Assembly (NCBI RefSeq): GCF_040954645.1
Contig: NC_092809.1
Span: 134,467,914-134,531,913 of the forward strand
Source: Diabrotica undecimpunctata
Taxonomy: Eukaryota > Arthropoda > Insecta > Coleoptera > Chrysomelidae
Reading direction: 5' to 3'
Length of the DNA: 64,000 bases
Part shown: piece after piece, positions 22,434 to 33,645 of the stretch
Position numbering within the stretch: the stretch's first letter is position 1
Layout of the letters: each line of letters begins with the position of its first letter
The notes under the pieces: generated by a model
Told to the model about the DNA's origin: nothing
Databases searched by the model: none
Seen by the model: the letters and a program-made list of their open reading frames with translations, nothing else
Position numbers and translations under genes: made by a program

Positions 22434-23838
22434 TTGCCCCTCTCTTAAAAGATGGTTCCTCCTGGAATCTTGTCGGGACTGGAACCGGAACGGTTTGCTG
22501 GTATCGGCAACTGGACCCTCTTTTACAACTTCCAGTTGTATAAAAATGACAAGGGACGGTTTTCTCTCCGCACCAGTAACTATGCGGATTGCAACAGACT
22601 AACACCTGGACTTCGGTGTCTTTAAAGATCTCTTCCACCATATTTCGGATAACCCTCCAATCTAATTGGCGGCACTCCAACTTTGGCATGGCTAACTTTT
22701 GCACGTCGGACTCTAGTACGTGCTCTCTCAATTGAAGTAATGCTTCCCATACATCTCGGTAGGTAGGTTGGTCACGGGCAGTGTCTTTTGTTACCAGGTA
22801 GAAAAGGTAACGTGATGCATCTTGGAGTTTCAAGATTTTACCGGGAGCTGGCACTTGGCATTGAAGTTCTGCAACTCGACCAAACTTCCTTCGAAAGACG
22901 GATGCCAACTCTGGTGCGTCTTTGATACTGGCCGGGATGGTAAGGGCCAGCGAGTGGTCATCGGGGAGCGCGAGTAGATCTTGCTTTTCTTCAGTGGTAA
23001 CACCATGTCTTGCTTTACCGGTACCTCCATAGGCACCCATGAATTCCTCAAACGTGAGGTCAGACACATCTTGGACTTGGTTTACTTCCACTTCTTCATC
23101 TACGTCGTGGTCACCTTCGAAAGACGCCAGCCGGTTATGGTGTACTATCATCGGCTTTTCCCTCGGAATCTTGCTTATTCGGTAGATGACATCGTTGATC
23201 TTCTCCATAATGAGGTATGAACCTTCCCAAAACTGCTGCAATTTGGGAGAACAACCTTTTCGCTTCTTGGGATTATACAGCCATACTTTGTCGTTCTTCT
23301 TAAAGCAACCCTTTTCGGCTTGTGTATCGTACCGTTTCTTTATTCGGTCGCTAGCGATCTGAAGGTGGGAACGGACCAACTCATGTACATCGTCCATTCT
23401 TCTTCGTAATTCGATCACATAATCTTCACCTGCTACATCTTCTCCAGGTCGACATCCAAACTCGAGATCACAAGGTAGTCGCATTTCGCGTCCGAATAGG
23501 ACTTTGGCTGGTGTCTGGCCTGTTGATTCGTTAACAGCAGATCTGTAGGCCATTGTGAAGAACGGAAGGTATTGGTCCCAGTCTCGCTGATGATCGGACA
23601 CCATCTTTGTCAAATACTTGCCAACTGTCCTATTCATTCGTTCTACCATACCATCCGATTGCGGATGATACGCGGTAGTTCTTGTTTTCTTCATGCCTAG
23701 TCTATCACATATTCCTTGGAATAGATCGCTTTCGAAGTTCCTGCCTTGGTCACTATGTATCTCCAAAGGCACTCCAAATCGGCTGATATATTCTTGGATC
23801 AACTTATCTGCAACGGAAGTGCGTAAATCTCGACCCAC
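22423..23838 (-). CDS. gypsy pol, 3' part: integrase core plus TARG1-like macro domain and CCCH-like finger
   Basis: A 471-codon frame that continues the integrase after two frameshifts (near 24050 and 23820). The integrase core shows HSDQGRNFES and TTAYHPQSDGMVERMNRT, and the C-terminal integrase segment ends with MIVHHNRLASFEGDH (~residues 230-244). It continues with a non-retroviral domain at residues ~283-417 (22588-22992): LPDDHSLALT, FRRKFGRVAEL, SRYLFYLVTKDTARDQPTY, KLAMPKLECRQLDW and EEIFKDTEVQVLV. This follows the motif order of the TARG1/OARD1 subfamily of macro domains (ADP-ribose binding or hydrolysis), with the KFG Lys and the late Asp retained but the Gly-rich loop altered. Residues 430-448 (CHFYTTGSCKRGSSCRYQQ) resemble a CCCH finger with Gln in place of His. 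The stop is inside the 3' LTR. Confidence 0.88.
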   Translation of the reverse strand: MGRDLRTSVADKLIQEYISRFGVPLEIHSDQGRNFESDLFQGICDRLGMKKTRTTAYHPQSDGMVERMNRTVGKYLTKMVSDHQRDWDQYLPFFTMAYRSAVNESTGQTPAKVLFGREMRLPCDLEFGCRPGEDVAGEDYVIELRRRMDDVHELVRSHLQIASDRIKKRYDTQAEKGCFKKNDKVWLYNPKKRKGCSPKLQQFWEGSYLIMEKINDVIYRISKIPREKPMIVHHNRLASFEGDHDVDEEVEVNQVQDVSDLTFEEFMGAYGGTGKARHGVTTEEKQDLLALPDDHSLALTIPASIKDAPELASVFRRKFGRVAELQCQVPAPGKILKLQDASRYLFYLVTKDTARDQPTYRDVWEALLQLREHVLESDVQKLAMPKLECRQLDWRVIRNMVEEIFKDTEVQVLVCCNPHSYWCGEKTVPCHFYTTGSCKRGSSCRYQQTVPVPVPTRFQEEPSFKRGAMLR

Positions 23839-23953
23839 TTAGTGAAGTAATCCATTACTACCAGCATGTACTTGCCTCCATTTTCACTTTCTGGAAATGG
23901 CCCAGCGATGTCCAAAGCTATTCTTTCAAACGGGCTTCCAACATTATATTGTC

Positions 23954-26900
23954 TCATAGGAGCTCTCCTTTTTCGGTAAGGCCCGTTACTCGTGGCACAA
24001 ATAGTACATTTCTTACACCAGTCTTTACATCGTCGGAACTGTTCATCCAATAAAACCGTTCCCGAATTCGCTGAAGGGTTTTCCTTACACCAAAATGCCC
24101 TCCCGATGGACTGTCGTGTAACTGACGAAGTACTTCGGCTATTCTGCTCTTTGGGATCACCAACTGTCTTCTCTTCTCTGAACCGTCATCATTTTCCAGG
24201 ACTCGTTTGAGCAAGCCATCTTCGATGATAAATGAGTCCCACTGGGCCCAATACGTCTTAACTACTGAGCATAGGTTTGATATTTCCTGCCAAGGTGGTC
24301 GACGGCTTTCCTCTTTCCATTTTCGGATTTTCTGTATAACTGGATCTCTCTCTTGTTCTTCCCTTATCTTAGTAGGCGTCCAGTCGTCGTTGACAATCGT
24401 CGTTCTTAGCACTGCTGCTTCCTTGGATTCCGTTTTGTTGCAGTGGGGACACTCTGCTGGGCATGGCCGTCTGGAAAGAGAATCAGCGTTTCTGTGGCTA
24501 ACTCCGGCTCGGTGCTCAATCTTAAAATCGTATTCTTGGAGTCGTTCGATCCACCTGGCTATCTGACCCTCTGGATTCTTAAACTGCATCAACCACTTAA
24601 GGGCGGCATGGTCGGTTCGGATTAAAAACTTCCTTCCATAGAGGTATTGATAGAAGTGCTCCACTGATTTCACTACTGCCAGAAGTTCTCTTCTCGTGAC
24701 GCAATAATTCCGCTCAGGTTTTGAAAGAACTTTACTAAAATATCCGAGGACTCGTTCCTGTCCTCCTTGAATCTGAGACAGCACTCCTCCAATTCCCACA
24801 TTACTTGCATCTGTATCTAAGATGAACTCTCCTTCTGGCAGTGGATACCCTAAAATTGGTGCTGTTATTAAATGCTTTTTCAAGGTCTCAAAGGCATTTT
24901 GGCAGTCTGTATCCCAGCGGTAATCTCTTGCTTCCTCCGTAAGTCGCGTTAATGGCTTAGCGATATCTGCAAACTTCTTAATAAACCTCCGGTAGTAAGT
25001 ACATAGTCCAAGAAAACTTCTCACTTGATGTTTGTCAGTTGGTTTTGGCCATTCCTTAATGGAATCGATTTTTCCCTTATCCACGGCCACTCCTTCTTTA
25101 CTGACTATATGACCCAGATAATTGACTTTACCTTGAAATAGCTGGCACTTCTTGGGGTTTAACATCAATTGGGCAGCTTTAAGTCGATTAAAAACGTTTT
25201 CTAAATTCTTCAGATGTTCTTCGAATGTCTCCCCCAAGACGATTATGTCATCCAAATAAACCAGGCATGTTTTCCAAGATAACCCTCTCAACACATTTTC
25301 CATAAGCCTCTCAAATGTCGCAGGAGCATTACAGAGTCCAAATGGCATAACGTTGAATTGCCACAATCCAGATCCTGTGGTGAAGGCCGTCTTTTCTTTA
25401 TCTACTGGGTCCATTTCTACCTGCCAGTATCCAGACTTCAAATCCAAAGTAGAAAACAATTTACTTCCAGCCAATGTGTCCAATGTGTCATCGATCCGAG
25501 GCAGAGGATAACTATCTTTCTTGGTAACGTTGTTCAGCAAACGGTAATCCACACAGAACCTCGTCGTTCCGTCTTTCTTCTTAACCAGGACCACCGGAGA
25601 GACCCATGGGCTCGTAGAAGGTTCTATCACCCCGTCTTTCTTCATTTCCTGAACAATCGTTTCAGCTTCCTCTCTTTTCGCCTGTGGTAAACGTCGAGCT
25701 GTTTGACGAATTGGCTTAGCATTACCAGTATCAATTTTATGCTTAACAACGGTAGTTCTTCCCGTCTTTCCTCCTTTCGGTACGAAAATATCACGATACT
25801 GCCGAAGAAATTCCCTTAATTTCCTTTTCTCCATCTGATTTAGAGACTGTCCTGCAACTGCAACCATTTGGTCGAATTTGTCGTTGGAATTATCAGATGT
25901 TGTCGCCTGACGGATTATTGATGTCGCAGGTACACAAGTTCCTAATTTTGTCTCTTTCTTGATGGTCACTGGGTAGTCGTTGACATTGATAAGTCTCACA
26001 GGAATTTCTTTAGCCGAAGTCACCAATTCCTTTCCAATTATGATTCCACGGCCAACCTCATCGTCGTGGTTCCAAGGCTCCATCATAACAGGTGTCCCTT
26101 CGTCTACAATTCCCTGTAGTCGCGCTACTATGATCGTTTTGCTTCTTGCAGGCACGACTGTATCTTCTTTAATGGCTGCTTGCACAGTGTTGTTATTATG
26201 TGGATGAAGAAATACCTCCTCGTTGCCAACTTTGATTACCTTATTCTTAAAATCCAATTGGAATCCATGCATATTCATTACGTCCATTCCTAATATAACA
26301 TCCTCTTCGATGTCAGCAACTATAACAGTATGGACGAACTTTTCTGCTCCAATTCCCAATTGTACCTGGATTTCTCCATGAATGTTGGCATTTTCACCTG
26401 TAGCGGTCCGAAGTCGCAACCTCGTTGGTAACAGTTTCTTTCGGCTGTTTATAACTGTCGGGCGTATAATGGTTCTGGTCGCTCCGGTATCCACCAACAA
26501 CGTATGCTTTTTACCATTTATGTCTCCATCTACATAGACACTATCTTCACGACATTTCAAAGAAGCTATTAGTATAAGAGGGTCTTTGGAAAAGTTCCGG
26601 GTCGAAGCTGCTCCCCTAAAGCCGACTCGTTCTGGTTTTCCTGATGGTGAGTTTCTTGATTTTATGGTCTTCGTTTTCTTGCATGTAATACTTTTCATCA
26701 TATTAACGAGCTGGTCAAGTTTATCTTCATCTCCTTCCTCTTTTACAGTCCTAACTTTACTGCACCCGCCAGAGGCCTGCGTAGCTGACTCGTATTCGAG
26801 GGCGGCGGATAAGACATCAACCAGCGTCTTGTGACGAGCTAATCGTAGTGTTCTCTGCATTTCATGATCACGAAGACCATCAATAAACGTTTGAACGGCC

Positions 26901-27871
26901 AATTTTTCCATCATGTCTTCGGGAGCTGTTGGATAAGCATATCGTACTAATCTGGCAATATCTACCTCATATTCTTGAAGAGCCTCATCTTTCTTCTGTC
27001 GACGATTTTTAAGCTGCGACTGATATACATGCTCCAAATGTTCGTGGCCATATCGCATATTTAACCTCTTCAGTTGTTCGAAATCATCGGTCTCCTCTAC
27101 GGCTATGGTCTGAAGCACATCTAAGGCATCTCCTCGAAGAGCGATAGTCAGGTTTACAGCCTTTTCTTTTTCAGACCATCCATTCGCTCTTGCGGCTGAT
27201 TCGAACTGTTTCATGTAGTTGTTCCATGATGATTTTCCGTCGAAAGTTGGGACTTTAACATGAATAGAACCTCCACTTCCTTTAAATTTCGGCCGTGTCT
27301 CCAACTTACATTTTGTCTCGTCTTCTTTTATCTCCACTGTAATCGGATTGTTACCTCTCTCTGCTGTCCCTGTTTCCTCCATCTTCCTTTCCATCTCTTT
27401 CATCTTTTCTTCGAAGGCCAACATATCGGCAGCAACTTGGTTTTTTAACGAAGATATTCTATCGTCAAGGGCAGACATCTCAGAAGTTACTTTAGAGATT
27501 TCCGAAGAGATGTTAGCCGAAACTTTGCTTTCCAGGGACGAAATCTCGTTAGAAACTTTGTTTTCTAATGACGCAATGTCACCAGAAACTTTAGCTACAT
27601 CGGAAGAAACTTTCGAAATATCGTCAGAAACTTTGTTCTCCAATGATGCGATGTCACCAGAAACTTTGACTACATCACCAGAAACTTTCGAAATCGACGA
27701 GAGGACAGCATCTTCAAATATATAAGTCTCAGGATCTAGTCCTTCTTCTAGCAAAGCGTTCTTTAGTCGTTGGACTAACTCAGCCTTTTTTCCGGTAGAA
27801 GCTAATTCTCTGTCTTCGAGATGTCTTCTTAAATTTGTCACTGTGAGCTCATAAATCGTCGTCATTTTCAC
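23954..27871 (-). CDS. gypsy gag-pol, 5' part: SAP/coiled-coil gag, protease, RT, RNase H
   Basis: A 1305-codon ORF. Residues ~4-45 resemble a SAP DNA-binding motif (LTVTNLRRHLEDRELASTGK). Residues ~55-165 form a coiled coil with internally duplicated units (KVSGDIASLENKVS occurs twice). The capsid-like core starts near residue 205 (VPTFDGKSSWNNYMKQFESA). I see no CCHC knuckle in gag. The protease has LLVDTGATRTII (~457) and the RT FCVDYRLLN (~770) and YLDDIIVLG (~873). RNase H has LDTDASNVGIGGVLSQ (~1023), and the start of the integrase zinc-binding region (SGGHFGVRKTLQRIRERFYW) comes near the end. A frameshift near 24050 moves the rest of the integrase to another frame. Start: the first ATG after the 5' LTR (27871, or 27865 two codons on). 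Confidence 0.92.
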   Translation of the reverse strand: MKMTTIYELTVTNLRRHLEDRELASTGKKAELVQRLKNALLEEGLDPETYIFEDAVLSSISKVSGDVVKVSGDIASLENKVSDDISKVSSDVAKVSGDIASLENKVSNEISSLESKVSANISSEISKVTSEMSALDDRISSLKNQVAADMLAFEEKMKEMERKMEETGTAERGNNPITVEIKEDETKCKLETRPKFKGSGGSIHVKVPTFDGKSSWNNYMKQFESAARANGWSEKEKAVNLTIALRGDALDVLQTIAVEETDDFEQLKRLNMRYGHEHLEHVYQSQLKNRRQKKDEALQEYEVDIARLVRYAYPTAPEDMMEKLAVQTFIDGLRDHEMQRTLRLARHKTLVDVLSAALEYESATQASGGCSKVRTVKEEGDEDKLDQLVNMMKSITCKKTKTIKSRNSPSGKPERVGFRGAASTRNFSKDPLILIASLKCREDSVYVDGDINGKKHTLLVDTGATRTIIRPTVINSRKKLLPTRLRLRTATGENANIHGEIQVQLGIGAEKFVHTVIVADIEEDVILGMDVMNMHGFQLDFKNKVIKVGNEEVFLHPHNNNTVQAAIKEDTVVPARSKTIIVARLQGIVDEGTPVMMEPWNHDDEVGRGIIIGKELVTSAKEIPVRLINVNDYPVTIKKETKLGTCVPATSIIRQATTSDNSNDKFDQMVAVAGQSLNQMEKRKLREFLRQYRDIFVPKGGKTGRTTVVKHKIDTGNAKPIRQTARRLPQAKREEAETIVQEMKKDGVIEPSTSPWVSPVVLVKKKDGTTRFCVDYRLLNNVTKKDSYPLPRIDDTLDTLAGSKLFSTLDLKSGYWQVEMDPVDKEKTAFTTGSGLWQFNVMPFGLCNAPATFERLMENVLRGLSWKTCLVYLDDIIVLGETFEEHLKNLENVFNRLKAAQLMLNPKKCQLFQGKVNYLGHIVSKEGVAVDKGKIDSIKEWPKPTDKHQVRSFLGLCTYYRRFIKKFADIAKPLTRLTEEARDYRWDTDCQNAFETLKKHLITAPILGYPLPEGEFILDTDASNVGIGGVLSQIQGGQERVLGYFSKVLSKPERNYCVTRRELLAVVKSVEHFYQYLYGRKFLIRTDHAALKWLMQFKNPEGQIARWIERLQEYDFKIEHRAGVSHRNADSLSRRPCPAECPHCNKTESKEAAVLRTTIVNDDWTPTKIREEQERDPVIQKIRKWKEESRRPPWQEISNLCSVVKTYWAQWDSFIIEDGLLKRVLENDDGSEKRRQLVIPKSRIAEVLRQLHDSPSGGHFGVRKTLQRIRERFYWMNSSDDVKTGVRNVLFVPRVTGLTEKGELL

Positions 27872-27901
27872 AATTTATTTTATATCACACTTCTGCACCA
27901 C

Positions 27902-27999
27902 TGTAATGTCTTTTTTTTATTTATAATTATTTATATTTTGTTGTGAATTAGTCATAATATATTTACGGTTATTTTTAGGCCATGATATTTATCGTAACA
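27902..27999 (-). repeat. gypsy 5' LTR (98 bp)
   Basis: The partner of 22336-22433, followed on the plus strand by the TTAC duplication. At under 100 bp this is a very short LTR for a full-length gypsy. It must hold the promoter and polyadenylation signals; AATAAAAAAA near its end (element strand) could serve the latter. Confidence 0.9.
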
Positions 28000-28009
28000 T
28001 TACAAACCA

Positions 28010-28192
28010 AATGTAAAGCGAAGTTAACTTATATGCATCAAATTAAGTATTCTGGAAATACTAAATTTCGTACGCTTATGAGTTTCACAGATATCACCAT
28101 TTCCTATTTAGATGAAACCTGGCTAAACAAAAATCTTAGAGTTTCAAACGTATGGGTAGATAAAAATATTACAAGTTCTTGACAAGCTTTTC

Positions 28193-28193
<1 letters not shown>
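28010..28193 (+). pseudogene. mariner-like transposase fragment
   Basis: The plus strand reads ITISYLDETWLNKNLRVSNV and WVDKNITSS. This is the first catalytic-Asp region (YLDETW) of the mariner-like family also seen at 32.2-36.7 kb. The gypsy element inserted next to it or within it. The fragment runs into a (TA)n tract at 28194. Confidence 0.6.
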
Positions 28194-29809
<1,616 letters not shown>

Positions 29810-29836
29810 AGTGATTTTAGTTTGACCCATTTACCT

Positions 29837-29887
29837 GACGTTTGCAGGAAAAGTAATAGTTTTAAGTACCTAGGATCGGTAATATAG
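29837..29887 (+). pseudogene. tiny RT remnant
   Basis: TTTAAGTACCTAGGATCGGT at 29861-29880 reads FKYLGSVI, the strictly recurring motif of non-LTR RTs, preceded by a short in-frame stretch and followed by a stop. It is too short to classify. Confidence 0.35.
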
Positions 29888-31053
29888 ATATATACGTATT
29901 AATAATTATAGTCTAATAAATCTAATACCTTAGAACGTTTCACATTTGCCAAAAACAATACAGGTCAGAGTGAGTTTGCTTAAAGGTCAAACTGCTAATA
30001 AACTATTAATTAAAAGAGAAAAAAATATGCGTCGAGTCACCTTCTGTAACGGAAGCACAACAACGCCTGCTTGAGATGCTTGAGTTTTTAATTTTTGTTT
30101 AGTTGCCTAAAAAGTTTCAAACAGGAATTTGGAAATTTCTAACAGATTCGTTCTGGGATGTTTAGCAAGTAACCTTTTATAGCCAGGGGCCTACAGTTTT
30201 TCACGTTGGAGAAATTAGAACGCAAAATTTCTCTAAGTAGATATGATCGAATTATTGTCCACAGAATATTAAAAAGCTCAAAAACGACATACATACTCCA
30301 AATCTGTTCAACATTAATCTTATTAATCTTAAAAAAGATGGCTAACTAAACAGGGTGGGTACCAGAAAATACAAAACTTTTCTCAAGGCGCACTAAAATG
30401 TTTAATATATACACAGACATAAAATATAGTATGTACTTGATTACGATAAAAGACAAAATAGTTATGATAGAGTAAGCTTATTTGGTGTCCACTATATTGT
30501 CATTTAAATAGAGGTTTTAAAATTGTTAAACTTTTTATATAAGAAAAATGAGCAATTATAACAAATATAATAAATTCTTCCTTGACACGCCTGCTAGACT
30601 CGCTAAAATAATTTACTTACGATATTGCTTATATTTCTATTATACTGCCCATTTCCGTTTCATTTAAAACATTAATCAAATTTACTAAGCATTTATGCAA
30701 CCTTAGTTGAATGCATTTCTACTTTTTTAAAACACCCACATAACGTATACACCCGACCTCTACTTTGTATCTCACATAATTTTAACATATATACCTCAGG
30801 TCGACTCAGCCTGAATAAAATGAGTACCTTGGGTAAAATCAGGGGTAATAATAGGCGGTTAAAGCGTAGCACTGGCCATGTTACCTTCCGTGTATACCGT
30901 AGGCCCTAGATATAGCAGACTATCCTGCTATACTCCCAAAGCCGCGAGCGGTATAAAACGGGAGACTATTATTATACCTCTGTTTGTTAAGCATAATATG
31001 CATTAAAAAAGAAAGTTTTAAAGTTTTATAGTAAAATATTTGGATATACTTAC
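29888..31053. other. intronic sequence with one GC-richer conserved-looking block
   Basis: Mostly AT-rich. 30795-30990 stands out: less AT-rich, free of low complexity, and containing GGTCGACTCAGCCTGAATAA and small inverted repeats such as ATAGCAG...CTGCTAT. It looks like part of a dispersed repeat family rather than host exon, but I cannot name it. Confidence 0.35.
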
Positions 31054-31300
31054 TTCATATTTAATTCTGGATTGTTTGATGTATTAATGTAATGAATATG
31101 TGATTCAGGCCGTCGTGGAATATTAGGCGGTGTCCATGCTGGGTATTGTTGAGGTACCGTTGGTGTTTCATCTGGACTTTTAAAAGGAATATCGGTATCT
31201 GAAGTATCTGTTTGAGTTTCTGGTTTGTTGAATTCATATTCTTCTTCTGAAAACATGAAGTGGGTTTGGGACCAAACGTTAGTAACTTCTTTGCTTTCTT
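31054..31300 (-). CDS. gd-like protease, third coding exon: acidic/proline-rich linker
   Basis: A 247-bp exon with acceptor TTTTGACTCTTAG and donor GAA|GTAAGT. Its first two bases (AA) complete the G left by the exon at 44407-44557. Its last two (AA) are completed by the first A of the exon at 7539-7708 to give Lys. The 81 complete codons encode a low-complexity segment rich in Glu, Thr, Pro and Asp (for example FSEEEYEFNKPETQTDTSD, then TPTVPQQYPAWTPPNIPRRP). This suits the disordered linker between the N-terminal domain and the catalytic domain of gd-like proteases. Linkers are poorly conserved, so the assignment rests on splice signals, phase and position rather than homology. Confidence 0.75.
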
Positions 31301-31574
31301 CTAAGAGTCAAAATAAAGAATATGTTAATATTTCAATAGATTATTAAATTTCAAGATCTTAAATTTCCAAAGAGAATGAACATAATATACTTTAATTATT
31401 AAAGTACTGATAAACGAAGAGATTATTTTATCAATAATTGTAAAGTTAATATATAATAAGTTTTTATGTATAAGTTTTTAATATTGGAGCACAGAATAGC
31501 TTGTCTAAAAGTATTATCATTATCAGGCTGTATATAGATTAGAGAAGTTTTAATACATAGTAGGAGGACATAGG

Positions 31575-31830
31575 AACTTCTTCTTCTTTATATGCCTTGT
31601 CCTTCAAGAACATTGGCAATCAGTCGCATGATCTATACTTCGTCTGCAGCAGACCTAGATAGTGTCGTGGTGCTGGTTCCATATCACTGGCGGATAGTTT
31701 TGAGACAAAATCTTCTTGGTCGTCTACGACTACATTTCTCTTCTTTTTGTCCTAAATAATTACCGTACCCTCTACTGTTCTCAGTAAAAATAGATCTACT
31801 TGAGGAATGTAAGCTGCTATTCTAATTTTA
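31575..31830 (-). repeat. non-LTR 3' end fragment with (GAA)n tail
   Basis: On the plus strand it begins CTTCTTCTTCTTTATATGCC, the reverse complement of a (GAA)n-type non-LTR tail. The following AGTCGCATGATCTATACTTC...CTGCAGCAGACC is typical of 3' UTR/RT-end fragments. No protein remains. Confidence 0.4.
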
Positions 31831-31834
31831 GGTA

Positions 31835-32010
31835 GCAGCACTGAAAGTGGAATACGTATTCTGAAAACGTTCTGTAATTTAGCCCCAAAGAGTTCTTTTA
31901 AATAAATACACTTTTTATAAAGGATCTTTAACTTAAACTTTTTGTCATATAATGGTATACAGCCGACTAACAGGAAATCAACATTTCCTTGTGAATATCA
32001 TTTTAGTAAA
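31835..32010 (+). repeat. dispersed repeat, copy B
   Basis: The second copy of the repeat at 5640-5830 in the same orientation. Shared blocks include TGGAATA, CGAAAACGTT-like, TTTTATAAAGGA, ATGGTATACAGCC and TTTCCTTGTGAAT. Confidence 0.55.
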
Positions 32011-32388
32011 TTTTCGTAGTTAATTCAATTGACTTTAAATTAATAGGAAAAAAACGTAAAAAACATTGATTACTTCAACAAAATACATTTAGTAACCGAT
32101 ACGTTTTAAAAATACACTTCCTGTATAAACAGAATGTGGGCCGGTTTTAACGCATCGGGAATCTGGAACGTATGATGTTATACTAAAATGCTTTTATTTT
32201 GTCACACCAAAAATATTCTATGCAGATTTATGTACAGTGAAAGTCAAATAAAGTTGCGGTCACGTCATCATTGTGAACATTTGCAGCGTTGTCAGATGGT
32301 TTATGAAGTATGAAAATTTACAGAAAAGAACTGAAGTAAACAAAAAAAAACGTATGTGGCAGTCCAGTGGTACTGCCGGTAGAAGTTA

Positions 32389-33645
32389 TACTTCTATACA
32401 CGCGTTCGTCGATAATAATTTATATGGGAGTCAATCTGCACAATCATTACATATGTAATGCTATAAGTAAGAGAGAGCAGAAAGAGAAAAAGAATTAGGT
32501 ATATGGTGCATCGTTTGCTGTATATAAACATTTGACCTGTAATAGCAGTATAGTAAGTAAATGAAGGATTGAATCAATATTTTAATGAAAATATATATTT
32601 TTATTTTTATATATGTATAAAAGGAGTTGAATGCAAAAAAATTTTTTTACACATATTTAGTATGCGTAAAATAATACAGTAAAATTCATTGTTCATTTTG
32701 TTATTAATAAAAAAATACAATACAATACACTGCCACATAATTCAATATTATAATACAATACAAATTAAAATGTAATATTCATAAGTATTTAAAAATGACA
32801 ATATACATAACTAACGCATATGTTTAATTTATCATGATAATAATATTAATAAAAAAATAATAATATTAATAAATATTAAATATGTTTACAAAAGGAACAT
32901 TTTTATTCTCGAGAGTGAAAGAGAGAGAAAATATATTTTCTGTCTCTCTCTTACCTATATCTTACATATGTAATAATTTTGCCGATTCACTCAATATATA
33001 CGAATACACACAAATTTCCAACGTCGAACGCGGGTATAGAAGTATAACTTCAAAAATTGTTTGTGGAAGATAAAAATAAAAAACCAACAACTCGGATTAT
33101 GTTGTAAATTTTCATTTAATTTAAAAATTTAGCATTTTTGCGTATATTACATATATTTAATAAGACTAACGTGAGGTTTTTAAATGTTTCAAAAATAAAA
33201 TAGGAAATTCATATTGGGATTCAAACTCACATACACCAGCGTATGAACCAAACATGTAAAATATTTGCCAATTAGACATGACACAAATATATTTCAAAAT
33301 TGACAGTTCTCGGTCATACAGTGATTTATTGAGATAATTATTTTTAAATACAAAAGACCAAAATAATTATGAACATTTAATAAATAATACAAAACATATC
33401 ACATAAATAATAATATTAATAAATATTATATTATATATATATATGTACATTATTCTATATATAATATATATATTATTAAATATATATACAAAAGGAAAAA
33501 TTTTATTCTCGAGAGAGGAAGAGAGAGAAAATACATCTTCTGTCTCTCTTACTCATTATCTTAAATATGTAATGATTTCACCGATTCACTCCCGTACAAA
33601 TTTCCAACGTGGAGCGCGCGTATAGAAGTATAACTTCAAAATGTG
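32389..33645. repeat. three-copy internal repeat (one inverted, two direct)
   Basis: Copies at 32882-33060 (+) and 33484-33645 (+) share AAAAGGAA-x-ATTTTATTCTCGAGAG, a GAGAGAGAAAATA block, TCTGTCTCTCT, ATATGTAAT, CCGATTCACTC, AAATTTCCAACGT and TATAGAAGTATAACTTC. 32389-32500 is the inverted version (GAAGTTATACTTCTATACAC...). All lie inside the left arm of the mariner-like element. The GAAGTTATACTTC end is itself palindromic. Confidence 0.7.

Larger units (their letters stand above)
22336..27999 (-). mobile_element. Ty3/gypsy LTR retrotransposon with macro-domain pol extension
   Basis: A 5664-bp element on the minus strand, with 98-bp LTRs and a 4-bp target duplication TTAC (22332-22335 and 28000-28003). 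A single long gag-pol covers SAP-like and coiled-coil gag, protease, RT, RNase H, integrase, then a TARG1-like macro domain and a CCCH-like finger. The polypurine tract AAGAGAGGGG abuts the left (3') LTR. Just inside the right (5') LTR the element strand reads TGGTGCAGAAG, a candidate primer-binding site. The two LTRs differ at one position, so insertion was fairly recent. Two frameshifts in the integrase region break the frame (or are assembly errors). Confidence 0.92.

Noticed and set aside
24207..27725. Several plus-strand ORFs of 60-125 codons inside the gypsy element
   Set aside because: They are antisense shadows of the 1305-codon gag-pol frame.
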